Shown here piece after piece: positions 14,138-19,912 of a stretch of DNA of 19,912 nt. Each line of letters starts with the position of its first letter. Position 1 is the first letter of the stretch. The stretch comes from Solobacterium sp. (GTDB lineage: Bacteria > Bacillota_I > Bacilli_A > Erysipelotrichales > Erysipelotrichaceae). Below the pieces are notes generated by a model. That model made no database searches. It was not told the origin of the DNA and saw only the letters and a list, made by a program, of their open reading frames with translations. The translations under genes and the position numbers were made by a program. The stretch covers positions 1 through 19,912 of the forward strand of contig JAFWJP010000206.1 of assembly GCA_017514645.1 (NCBI GenBank). Direction: 5' to 3'.

Positions 14138-15218
14138 GCGCAGGATCAAGGGACTGAATACACTGCGGGCTCTGGCAGTCATCGGTGTTCTGCTGTACCA
14201 TGCGTTTCCTGTGGTCTTCTCCGGAGGATTTTTCGGTGTTCTGCTGTTCTTCGTGATCAGCGGCTACCTCAGCGGGTACCAGACGATAACCGCAATGAAG
14301 GAACGGACGTTCTCTCTCGGGGCGTATTACCGCAGGCGGTTTCTGCGGATCTGGCCGGCTTTGATCATTGTTCTGCTTGCAGGTACTGCGGTACTCTCCC
14401 GGATCGATCTGTACCGTCTGGCGGATACCCGTCAGGAAGTACTGAGCGTACTTCTCGGGTACAACAATTACTGGCAGCTGCACATGAACGCATCGTACTT
14501 CAATGACATAGCGGACGCTTCACCGTTCACCCATCTCTGGTACATTGCCGTACTGATCCAGTTTGAGGTGTTCTGGCCGTTCCTGGCATTCCTGTATGAT
14601 CGTCTGCGCCGGTCGGCAGGCAAGGCACCGGCATTGCTGTGCATGTTCATTCTGACGGTTATATCCTTTGTGATCATGCCGGTGATGGTGCTGCGCGGGA
14701 AAGATCTGTCGTATATCTACTATGCAACGGAAACGAGGGTCTTCTCTTTACTGGCAGGAGCGTTTTCCGGCATCCTGCGGGCGGAGAATATGGGAATGCG
14801 GCCTTTGAAGTTTGCTGACCGGTATACACCGCGGATCATTGTGTCTGCATTTATCATCGGTACACTTCTGCTGTATCTTTGGGCTTCCGGTTCCGCCAGG
14901 ATCGTCTATCTCGGCGGGATGCAGCTGTATACCGTGCTGACATGCCTGGTGATCGAAGTGATGGTACAGAACCGGAAACACCTTCGTCATTTCGTGGACG
15001 ACAGGATATCCAATGCAGTATCTTCCCTCAGCTATGAACTCTATCTCTGGCAGTATCCGGTTCTGCTCTTCAGCAGTCTGCTGTATCCGGAACGGAAACC
15101 GCTGACCGTGATTCTTTCCCTGGTTCTGATCGTTGTACTGAGCATCTGGCTGCATACATTCACATCAATGCTGTTCCGGGGAAACCGGCGCATCCGCAAA
15201 GATGTACGCACTGCCTGA
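14130..15218 (+). CDS. Acyltransferase-3 family membrane protein (OatA N-terminal domain type)
   Basis: This is a multi-spanning membrane protein of 362 residues with about ten hydrophobic segments. It is expected to bring acetyl groups from a cytoplasmic donor across the membrane. Family marks are GLNTLRALAVIGVLLYHAFP (Arg13, His24), GVLLFFVISGYLSGY, and the basic YYRRRFLRIWPAL (residues 67-79). A later LSYELYLWQYPVLLF also fits. It stops after the membrane part without the C-terminal SGNH domain that the fused OatA proteins carry; that domain is encoded by the preceding gene, overlapping by 8 bases. The substrate may be peptidoglycan MurNAc or a wall polysaccharide; the rhamnose cluster begins 1.6 kb downstream. 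Its ATG lies within the last codons of the upstream gene (CCAATGAATAG), a typical coupled start. Confidence 0.9.
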   Translation: MNRRRIKGLNTLRALAVIGVLLYHAFPVVFSGGFFGVLLFFVISGYLSGYQTITAMKERTFSLGAYYRRRFLRIWPALIIVLLAGTAVLSRIDLYRLADTRQEVLSVLLGYNNYWQLHMNASYFNDIADASPFTHLWYIAVLIQFEVFWPFLAFLYDRLRRSAGKAPALLCMFILTVISFVIMPVMVLRGKDLSYIYYATETRVFSLLAGAFSGILRAENMGMRPLKFADRYTPRIIVSAFIIGTLLLYLWASGSARIVYLGGMQLYTVLTCLVIEVMVQNRKHLRHFVDDRISNAVSSLSYELYLWQYPVLLFSSLLYPERKPLTVILSLVLIVVLSIWLHTFTSMLFRGNRRIRKDVRTA

Positions 15219-15232
15219 TACAGGAGGAAACC

Positions 15233-16111
15233 ATGATGAAGATCCTGAAAAAACTGATATGCATTGCTCTGGTGGTTCTTCCGGCGGCGGGCTGTTCTTC
15301 CTCCGATGCAGGAATCGCGGGTATCTACGAACTGACGGAGATCCGTGACGGAGAAGCAGTCACATCGCAGAACGAGATCGCTGATCTGAAGAAATACGGT
15401 CTGTACAGCTGGATTGAGATCAAGGAAAACGGCACAGCGGAACTGCATGATTTCGGAGAAGATACCGCATATGCCTGCGACGAAAAGAAAAAGACCTTTA
15501 CGGCTGCGGGCGGTGAAGAGCCTGTTCTGTACAGACGGAAGGGTGATGTCCTGGTTCTGGGTGACAAGGAGCACCAGCAGACATTCCGCCGTGTTGAGGA
15601 TGCGGATGCTTTTCTGTACGCTGTAACACCGCACGTACCGGACAGTCCCTGGTCCGCCATGACTATGCAGAGAGCCGGCAGTGCAGATACCGGATATTAT
15701 GATGTACCGGACCGCTGGTTCCCCGTACTGAGCGAAGACAGCAGGGGAATGCAGATCTGGACCGACGGGATGTATTTCCGGCTGAGTGTGATCACGGTCA
15801 GTTCCGAAGAACGGGCAGGGTGGAATGACCAGAGTCCGGAATTCGCGCTGGAGCTGTATGCGCACGATGTCAGTGAAGAATTCGGTGAGCAGATCGTCTG
15901 GAAGGATTATGAACAGTTTGACTTCGGCGGGCATGCGGTCAAGGAATGCGGAATGTCCTTCAACGACGGTACCTGGATGGTCATCGATGTTTTCCTGGAC
16001 GAGAAAGACCGTATGCAGTATTTCGTGTTCGAATCCGATGGTACGGATGCCGGAAATCATCTGAATGAGTTCAAGGAGCATACTTTGAACAGTTTCCGTA
16101 CGGAATCCTGA
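15233..16111 (+). CDS. Lipoprotein of unknown function, third gene of the O-acetylation operon
   Basis: This is a secreted lipid-anchored protein of 292 residues with signal MMKILKKLICIALVVLPAAGC (lipidated Cys21) and a short Ser-rich linker. ATG 15233 or the next ATG at 15236 could be the start; AGGAGG at 15222-15227 fits either, with slightly better spacing for the second. The first domain (about residues 27-118) reads as a small beta-barrel: AGIYELTEIRDGE, a YSWIEIKENGTAELHDFG hairpin and a LVLGDKEHQQTFRRV end, similar in style to lipocalin-like lipoprotein domains. The second half, with PDRWFPVLSEDSRGMQIWTD and VIDVFLDEKDRMQYFVFESD, is a PsbP/MOG-like beta sheet arrangement. I do not recognise a function. 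It starts 14 bases after the acyltransferase stop and probably shares its message. No terminator is evident after it. Confidence 0.83.
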   Translation: MMKILKKLICIALVVLPAAGCSSSDAGIAGIYELTEIRDGEAVTSQNEIADLKKYGLYSWIEIKENGTAELHDFGEDTAYACDEKKKTFTAAGGEEPVLYRRKGDVLVLGDKEHQQTFRRVEDADAFLYAVTPHVPDSPWSAMTMQRAGSADTGYYDVPDRWFPVLSEDSRGMQIWTDGMYFRLSVITVSSEERAGWNDQSPEFALELYAHDVSEEFGEQIVWKDYEQFDFGGHAVKECGMSFNDGTWMVIDVFLDEKDRMQYFVFESDGTDAGNHLNEFKEHTLNSFRTES

Positions 16112-16144
16112 AGACATTGGCGGTGGAAAAATACAGGAAACGGG

Positions 16145-16150
16145 TATAAT
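16145..16150 (+). promoter_or_regulatory. -10 box of the tRNA-Val gene
   Basis: A perfect TATAAT lies 11 bases before the mature tRNA. The -35 region holds only weak matches (TGGAAA 15 bases upstream). Transcription would begin near 16157. Confidence 0.6.
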
Positions 16151-16161
16151 ATATGAAGTAC

Positions 16162-16234
16162 GGAGGCTTAGCTCAGTTGGGAGAGCGCACCCTTCACAGG
16201 GGTGATGTCGCAGGTTCGAGTCCTGTAGCCTCCA
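16162..16234 (+). tRNA. tRNA-Val (anticodon CAC)
   Basis: The 73-base gene folds fully: acceptor GGAGGCT/AGCCTCC, D-arm GCTC/GAGC, anticodon stem CACCC/GGGTG with loop TTCACAG, a 5-base variable region, T-arm GCAGG/CCTGT with loop TTCGAGT, and discriminator A at 16234. Anticodon CAC reads GUG. CCA is not encoded (CTT follows). No terminator is visible after it, and the next gene starts 56 bases downstream. Confidence 0.97.
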
Positions 16235-16290
16235 CTTTTATTTCGGGACAGCTACTATGAGGGTGAAATGATTCAGCAGGAGGTCAGAGA

Positions 16291-16761
16291 ATGGAAATCA
16301 GGATCAACGCAATGAGTATAACCATACCGGAAGGTTTCCGGGCCCTCAGCGCAGAAGAACGTGCAGGAATGCAGTTTCTGGAGAACGGAGAGGGAGAGGT
16401 TCTGCAGGATTCCGGCAGGCATATCATGATCAGTGCTGCGTGGAAGAAGCACGGCAGGCTGGCAAATCTGCTTGCTTCACCGAAGGATGCGATCCGTGCC
16501 ATGGAGAAGAAGATCGCCGGAGCGTTGAAAGCAGGCGGCTACGAATGCGATGGTTTTCTGCAGGAAGAGGTCGGCGGAGAAACAGCTGAAGCGTTCCGCT
16601 GCCGCTATACCGCTCAGGAAACAGCTATGTCCGCAGAGAGCCTGATCATGGTACACAACGGGATCCACTACTATGTGCACTGTTACTGGAGGACAGCCTT
16701 GGAAGCGGACAGCCTTGCGGTGATCCGGGAAATGCTCAAGAATGTGAACTGGCTTTCGTAA
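16291..16761 (+). CDS. Small PsbP-like hypothetical protein
   Basis: The 156-residue protein starts at ATG 16291 after AGGAGG (16279-16284). It has no signal peptide or membrane segment. It opens with a strand and SITIPEGFRALSAEE, continues with a GEGEVLQDSGRHIMISAAWKK hairpin, a long helix with AIRAMEKKIAGALKAGGY, and later strands FRCRYTAQETAMSAESLIMV and HYYVHCYWRTALEAD. This strand-helix-strand order resembles small PsbP/DUF1795-type proteins of Gram-positive bacteria, in which a surface or cytosolic protein carries one such domain. The role is unknown. It follows tRNA-Val without an intervening terminator or obvious promoter, so both may be transcribed together; it is followed by the promoter region of the rhamnose cluster. 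Confidence 0.8.
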   Translation: MEIRINAMSITIPEGFRALSAEERAGMQFLENGEGEVLQDSGRHIMISAAWKKHGRLANLLASPKDAIRAMEKKIAGALKAGGYECDGFLQEEVGGETAEAFRCRYTAQETAMSAESLIMVHNGIHYYVHCYWRTALEADSLAVIREMLKNVNWLS

Positions 16762-16768
16762 AACAGCA

Positions 16769-16774
16769 TATAAT
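16769..16774 (+). promoter_or_regulatory. -10 box of the rhamnose polysaccharide cluster
   Basis: TATAAT at 16769-16774 lies 67 bases before the rfbC start; the -35 region is weak (TGAACT 16745-16750, 18-base spacer, inside the end of the upstream gene). The leader that follows contains a small hairpin (TGAAC/GTTCA around 16800-16813). Confidence 0.5.
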
Positions 16775-16840
16775 AGAAACAGAAACATGGCCTGCAGCAG
16801 TGAACGATAGTTCAGCGGCAGATTCAAAGGAGCCTTCAAC

Positions 16841-17401
16841 ATGCGTTTGATCAAAGGAGAACTGAACGGTCTTCTGCTCATTGAACCAGACATATTCAGC
16901 GATAATCGGGGATACTTTACAGAGACATGGTCCAGACAGGTATTTGATAATGCTGGGTTGGACTATGATTTTGTACAGGCCAATCAATCTTTTTCAAAGC
17001 GCCGGGGAATTCTCCGCGGCATCCATTTTCAGCGCGGGGAAAAGGCACAGGCAAAGCTTGTGCGCTGCGTAAGCGGAGCTGTGCTGGATGTATCCGTGGA
17101 CCTGCGGATGCACAGCAGTACCTACGGAAAATGGCAGGCAGTCGAACTGTCAGCGGACAATCATCGTGAACTTCTGATCCCGAGGGGATTCGGACACGGA
17201 ATGATCTCTCTGACCGACGATGTGACATTCCTGTATCTTGTGGACAATCCGTATGCACCGGAAGCGGACGGCGGAATCCTGTGGAACGATCCGGATCTGA
17301 ATATTGACTGGGGAACCAGGGAACCGATCCTTTCCGGAAAAGACAGCAGGCAGCCGCTGCTGAAGGATGCAGTGACCGGATTTGAGGACTGGAACGCATG
17401 A
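16841..17401 (+). CDS. rfbC: dTDP-4-dehydrorhamnose 3,5-epimerase
   Basis: This is a cytosolic enzyme of dTDP-L-rhamnose synthesis (RmlC), converting dTDP-4-keto-6-deoxyglucose to the L-rhamno form. At 186 residues it has the normal length and a cupin fold. Key sites include GILRGIHFQ with His62 (catalytic base), Lys72 in KLVRCVSG, and VLDVSVDLR. Further on are RGFGHGMISL, Tyr132 in FLYLVDNPYAPEADGGI, NDPDLNIDW and SGKDSR with Asp168. ATG 16841 follows AAAGGAG. It is the first gene of the cluster and overlaps rfbD by four bases (ATGA). rfbA and rfbB, needed for the first two steps, are not in the window and must lie elsewhere or beyond the right edge. Confidence 0.96.
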   Translation: MRLIKGELNGLLLIEPDIFSDNRGYFTETWSRQVFDNAGLDYDFVQANQSFSKRRGILRGIHFQRGEKAQAKLVRCVSGAVLDVSVDLRMHSSTYGKWQAVELSADNHRELLIPRGFGHGMISLTDDVTFLYLVDNPYAPEADGGILWNDPDLNIDWGTREPILSGKDSRQPLLKDAVTGFEDWNA

Positions 17402-18252
17402 AAGTCTTTCTGACAGGAGTCAGCGGTCAGCTCGGTCATGATACAGTGGCAGAACTGGAACGGCGCGGAATTGCGTACTGCGGTGTCTCTTCTGCGCAGC
17501 TGGATATCACGGACCGGGAGGCAGTATTTACAGCGCTGCGGCAATACCGTCCCGACGCGGTGATCCACTGTGCTGCCTTTACGAATGTAGATCAGGCAGA
17601 AGACGATGAAGAATACTGTACGGCGGTCAATGCGTACGGTACGCGTACGCTTGCGGAAGCCTGCCGGGAACTGGGCGCAAAACTGCTGTATGTATCCACG
17701 GACTATGTGTTTTCCGGGGAGAAGAACGGACCGTATGAAGTAGATGATCCGGCCGGTCCGCTGAATGTCTACGGCAGAACCAAGTTTCTGGGAGAACAGT
17801 ATGTGCAGGAACTGCTCAGCCGGTACTACATCGTCCGTACATCCTGGCTGATCGGAACCAGGGGGAAGAACTTCGTAAAGACGATCCTGCGGCTTTCGGA
17901 GGATCACGATACACTGCGTGTTGTTCATGATCAGTTCGGTTCACCTACATTCACCGCGGATCTTGCGCCGCTGCTGGTGGACATGATCACATCGGATCAT
18001 TTCGGTGTATATCACGCGACAAACGAAGGTGGATGTACCTGGGCGGACCTGGCAGAGGAGATCTGCCGGATCAAGGAACGGAATACGCGCATCATGCCTG
18101 TGACGTCCGCCGAATACGGTGCAAAGGCAGTCCGTCCCGGAAATTCACTTCTCAGCAAGCATTCCCTCGATGCAGCAGGTTTCCGGCGTCTGCCGGACTG
18201 GAAGACATCTTTGAAGCACTATCTGACCACTTTGAACGAATCCGCATCATAA
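17398..18252 (+). CDS. rfbD: dTDP-4-dehydrorhamnose reductase
   Basis: This performs the last step of dTDP-L-rhamnose synthesis (RmlD), reducing dTDP-4-keto-L-rhamnose with NAD(P)H. The 284-residue protein is a short-chain dehydrogenase of the extended type. It has nucleotide-binding GVSGQLG (residues 7-13), AAFTNVDQAE, VSTDYVFSG with Thr101, and the catalytic YGRTK (Tyr125, Lys129). These are followed by RTSWLIG and DQFGSPTF. The start overlaps the rfbC stop by four bases, so translation is coupled. Product dTDP-L-rhamnose would feed the glycosyltransferases encoded next. Confidence 0.97.
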   Translation: MKVFLTGVSGQLGHDTVAELERRGIAYCGVSSAQLDITDREAVFTALRQYRPDAVIHCAAFTNVDQAEDDEEYCTAVNAYGTRTLAEACRELGAKLLYVSTDYVFSGEKNGPYEVDDPAGPLNVYGRTKFLGEQYVQELLSRYYIVRTSWLIGTRGKNFVKTILRLSEDHDTLRVVHDQFGSPTFTADLAPLLVDMITSDHFGVYHATNEGGCTWADLAEEICRIKERNTRIMPVTSAEYGAKAVRPGNSLLSKHSLDAAGFRRLPDWKTSLKHYLTTLNESAS

Positions 18253-18276
18253 CAGCACATCAACAGGACACAGAAT

Positions 18277-19149
18277 ATGAAGATATCAGTCATTATTCCG
18301 GTAAAGAACGCACGGAAATGGATCAGAAGACAACTGGATATTCTCCTGTCACAGACCGTCAGGGCAGAGATCATCGTCGTTGATTCCGGATCGGAAGACG
18401 GCACACTCGACGTTCTGGAAGAATACAAAGACCGGATCACGGTCGGAAGGATTCCGCCCGAAGAATACGATCATGGACGGACAAGAGATCAGGCTCTGCA
18501 CGGGTGCAGCGGTGATTTTGTGCTGTTTCTGACCCAGGACGCCCTTCCGTTGACAGAAAACTATATTGAAACCCTGGTGTCCGTGTTTGCGGATGAACAT
18601 ATTGCGGCGGTATACGGCAGACAGATTGCCTGGACGGACGCACCGGAGTATGAACGGTGGACAAGAGAGTTCAATTATCCCGAAACCGGGCGGATCTGGA
18701 GTAAAGAAGACATCTCATACTATGGTGTTAAGTCCTATTTCTTTTCCAACTGCTGTTCGGCATACCGGCGTTCCGCCTATGAAGCCGTCGGAGGGTTCGA
18801 TCATCCGATCGAGACCAACGAGGATATGATGATCGCCGCAAAGTTTCTCCATGCCGGATGGAAGCTGGCCTATCAGCCGCAGGCAGCTGTATATCATTCA
18901 CACTGCCTGACTTTGAAGGGAGAATACCTGCGCAATCAGCGGATCGGAAAAGTCATGGAACAGTACCGTGACCGGCTGAAAGGCGCTGATTCCGGAAAAG
19001 AGGGATTCCGGCTGGTCCGCTTTGTCGGAAATCATCTTGTCCGGGACGGACACCCCGGACAGTTCGCGGTCTTCCTGGCGCATGCGGCAGCCCGCTGGTT
19101 CGGTTACAGGTCAGGAAAACACATTGCTCTGCAGGAGATGAAACGATGA
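18277..19149 (+). CDS. Family 2 glycosyltransferase, probable rhamnosyltransferase
   Basis: This 290-residue GT-A fold enzyme has no clear transmembrane segment. The nucleotide-sugar part has MKISVIIPVKN, VVDSGSEDGTLD (residues 35-45), the HGRTRD motif at 66-71 and the LTQDALP block at 85-91, then EAVGGFDHPIETNEDM. HGRTR followed by TQDA is characteristic of bacterial rhamnosyltransferases, and rfbC-rfbD immediately upstream support dTDP-rhamnose as donor; the acceptor is unknown. ATG 18277 lies 24 bases after rfbD with only a weak ribosome binding site (AGGAC), so coupling to rfbD is likely. The stop overlaps the next start (ATGA). Confidence 0.9.
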   Translation: MKISVIIPVKNARKWIRRQLDILLSQTVRAEIIVVDSGSEDGTLDVLEEYKDRITVGRIPPEEYDHGRTRDQALHGCSGDFVLFLTQDALPLTENYIETLVSVFADEHIAAVYGRQIAWTDAPEYERWTREFNYPETGRIWSKEDISYYGVKSYFFSNCCSAYRRSAYEAVGGFDHPIETNEDMMIAAKFLHAGWKLAYQPQAAVYHSHCLTLKGEYLRNQRIGKVMEQYRDRLKGADSGKEGFRLVRFVGNHLVRDGHPGQFAVFLAHAAARWFGYRSGKHIALQEMKR

Positions 19150-19912
19150 AGGTTCAGGTTCTTCTTTCCTGTTTCAACGGCGTGCGCTGGATCCGGGAAC
19201 AGCTGGACAGCCTGCTGCAGCAGAGCCTCACAGACCTCGGCATTCTTGTGCGTGATGATGGCTCGGATGACGGAACACAGGCAATTCTGGAAGAATACCG
19301 GCAGAAAGGCTTTCTGCAGTGGTATACCGGGGAGCACCTCGGTGCATCCCGGAGTTTCTGGCATCTGCTGCAGAACAGTACAGACGCGGATTACTATGCG
19401 TTCTGTGATCAGGACGATGTATGGGATACAGATAAGCTGGAAACGGCTGTACGGATGCTGGGACAGACCGATCCGGCAGTACCGGCGCTCTACTGCAGCG
19501 ATGTGCGGGTCACCGACAGTGAACTGCATACCGTATCCGGGCATATGGTAAAGGAAATGCCGGTGGATTATGCCCATGCGCTCATCCGGAATGCTGCGCC
19601 GGGCTGTACCTTTGTCTTCAATCACAGTGCGCGGGATGTGCTCAAGATCTACGATGCAGAGAAAAGCGGTCTCCGGCTTCATGACTGGACAGTATTCCAG
19701 ATCGTTGCCTGTTTCGGAACAGTGATCTTTGATCCGGAAACACATATGAGCTACCGTCAGCACGGTGATAATGCCATCGGGGCGCATCAACATACATTCC
19801 GGGCAATGCTCGGGAAGATCCCTGCTTTTCTGAACGGTCCGCAGACCAACAGCCGTCAGCGTCAGGCGGAACGCCTGGAACAGACATATGCGGACCGGAT
19901 GGGTCCGGACGC
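19146..19912 (+). CDS. Family 2 glycosyltransferase, partial (cut by right edge)
   Basis: The frame runs from ATG 19146, overlapping the previous stop as ATGA, to the window end without a stop: 255 full codons. The N-terminal domain is a GT-A fold: MKVQVLLSCFNGVRWIREQL, RDDGSDDGT (residues 36-44) and the donor/metal block YAFCDQDDVWD (84-94). Then come HDWTVFQIVACFGTVIFD and MSYRQHGDNAIGAH, a combination common in rhamnosyl- and other deoxysugar transferases of surface-polysaccharide clusters. The C-terminal part is outside the window. It is probably the second of several transferases that build the rhamnose-containing polymer. Confidence 0.9.
   Translation, partial: MKVQVLLSCFNGVRWIREQLDSLLQQSLTDLGILVRDDGSDDGTQAILEEYRQKGFLQWYTGEHLGASRSFWHLLQNSTDADYYAFCDQDDVWDTDKLETAVRMLGQTDPAVPALYCSDVRVTDSELHTVSGHMVKEMPVDYAHALIRNAAPGCTFVFNHSARDVLKIYDAEKSGLRLHDWTVFQIVACFGTVIFDPETHMSYRQHGDNAIGAHQHTFRAMLGKIPAFLNGPQTNSRQRQAERLEQTYADRMGPD

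Noticed and set aside
16094..16105. Perfect palindrome TTCCGTACGGAA near the end of the lipoprotein gene as a terminator
   Set aside because: There is no loop of useful size and no T-run; it lies within codons and is more likely coincidental.
15041..16117. 358-codon open frame on the minus strand opposite the acyltransferase and lipoprotein genes
   Set aside because: The plus-strand genes have signal peptide, ribosome binding site and operon spacing; the minus frame has none of these.

Overview
The window looks like chromosomal DNA of a low-to-moderate GC Bacillota (Firmicutes), most plausibly from the Erysipelotrichia or a related group. The reasons are strong AGGAGG-type ribosome binding sites, vegetative TTGACA/TATAAT-like promoters, a catabolite-repression (cre-like) site, Gram-positive style lipoproteins, an OatA-type O-acetylation module, and a tRNA gene without encoded CCA. 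The genus assignment is inference; base composition is about half G+C by eye. Apart from the partial genes at both edges, no gene appears broken, and I see no insertion sequence, phage gene or CRISPR array.

Layout. (1) 3-776: end of an unrecognised Rossmann-like protein. (2) 885-3260: a probable histidine-regulated operon. A 30-codon leader peptide with nine His codons is followed by a strong terminator and a competing antiterminator, then an amino-acid binding lipoprotein, a HisM/GlnP-type permease and a cyclase-family metal hydrolase; no ATPase gene is present. (3) 3217-3936 (-): HAD hydrolase, convergent with the cyclase gene, with its terminator inside the cyclase 3' end. (4) 3998-4996: gpsA. 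(5) 5058-5885 (-): lipoprotein of unknown function. (6) 5989-7284: rplK-rplA with a strong promoter, an L1-binding leader motif and a terminator. (7) 7408-8772 (-): M18 aminopeptidase. (8) 8901-13308: a complete carbohydrate-type ABC importer (binding protein, ATPase, two permeases) with promoter, cre-like site, an attenuating terminator after the binding protein and a final terminator. (9) 13352-16111: an OatA-like O-acetyltransferase split into an SGNH protein and an acyltransferase-3 membrane protein, followed by a lipoprotein. (10) 16162-16234: tRNA-Val(CAC), then a small PsbP-like protein. (11) 16841 to the right edge: the start of a rhamnose-containing surface polysaccharide cluster (rfbC, rfbD, two family-2 glycosyltransferases, the second cut by the edge).

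Themes. Two importers with contrasting control (amino-acid supply through a translated leader peptide; carbon source through a cre-like site) flank housekeeping genes. The right third is devoted to the cell envelope. The most notable element is the histidine leader-peptide attenuator: the sequence contains a ribosome binding site, His codons, an antiterminator and a terminator in the right order and spacing, in a phylum where amino-acid genes are more often controlled by T-box RNAs.
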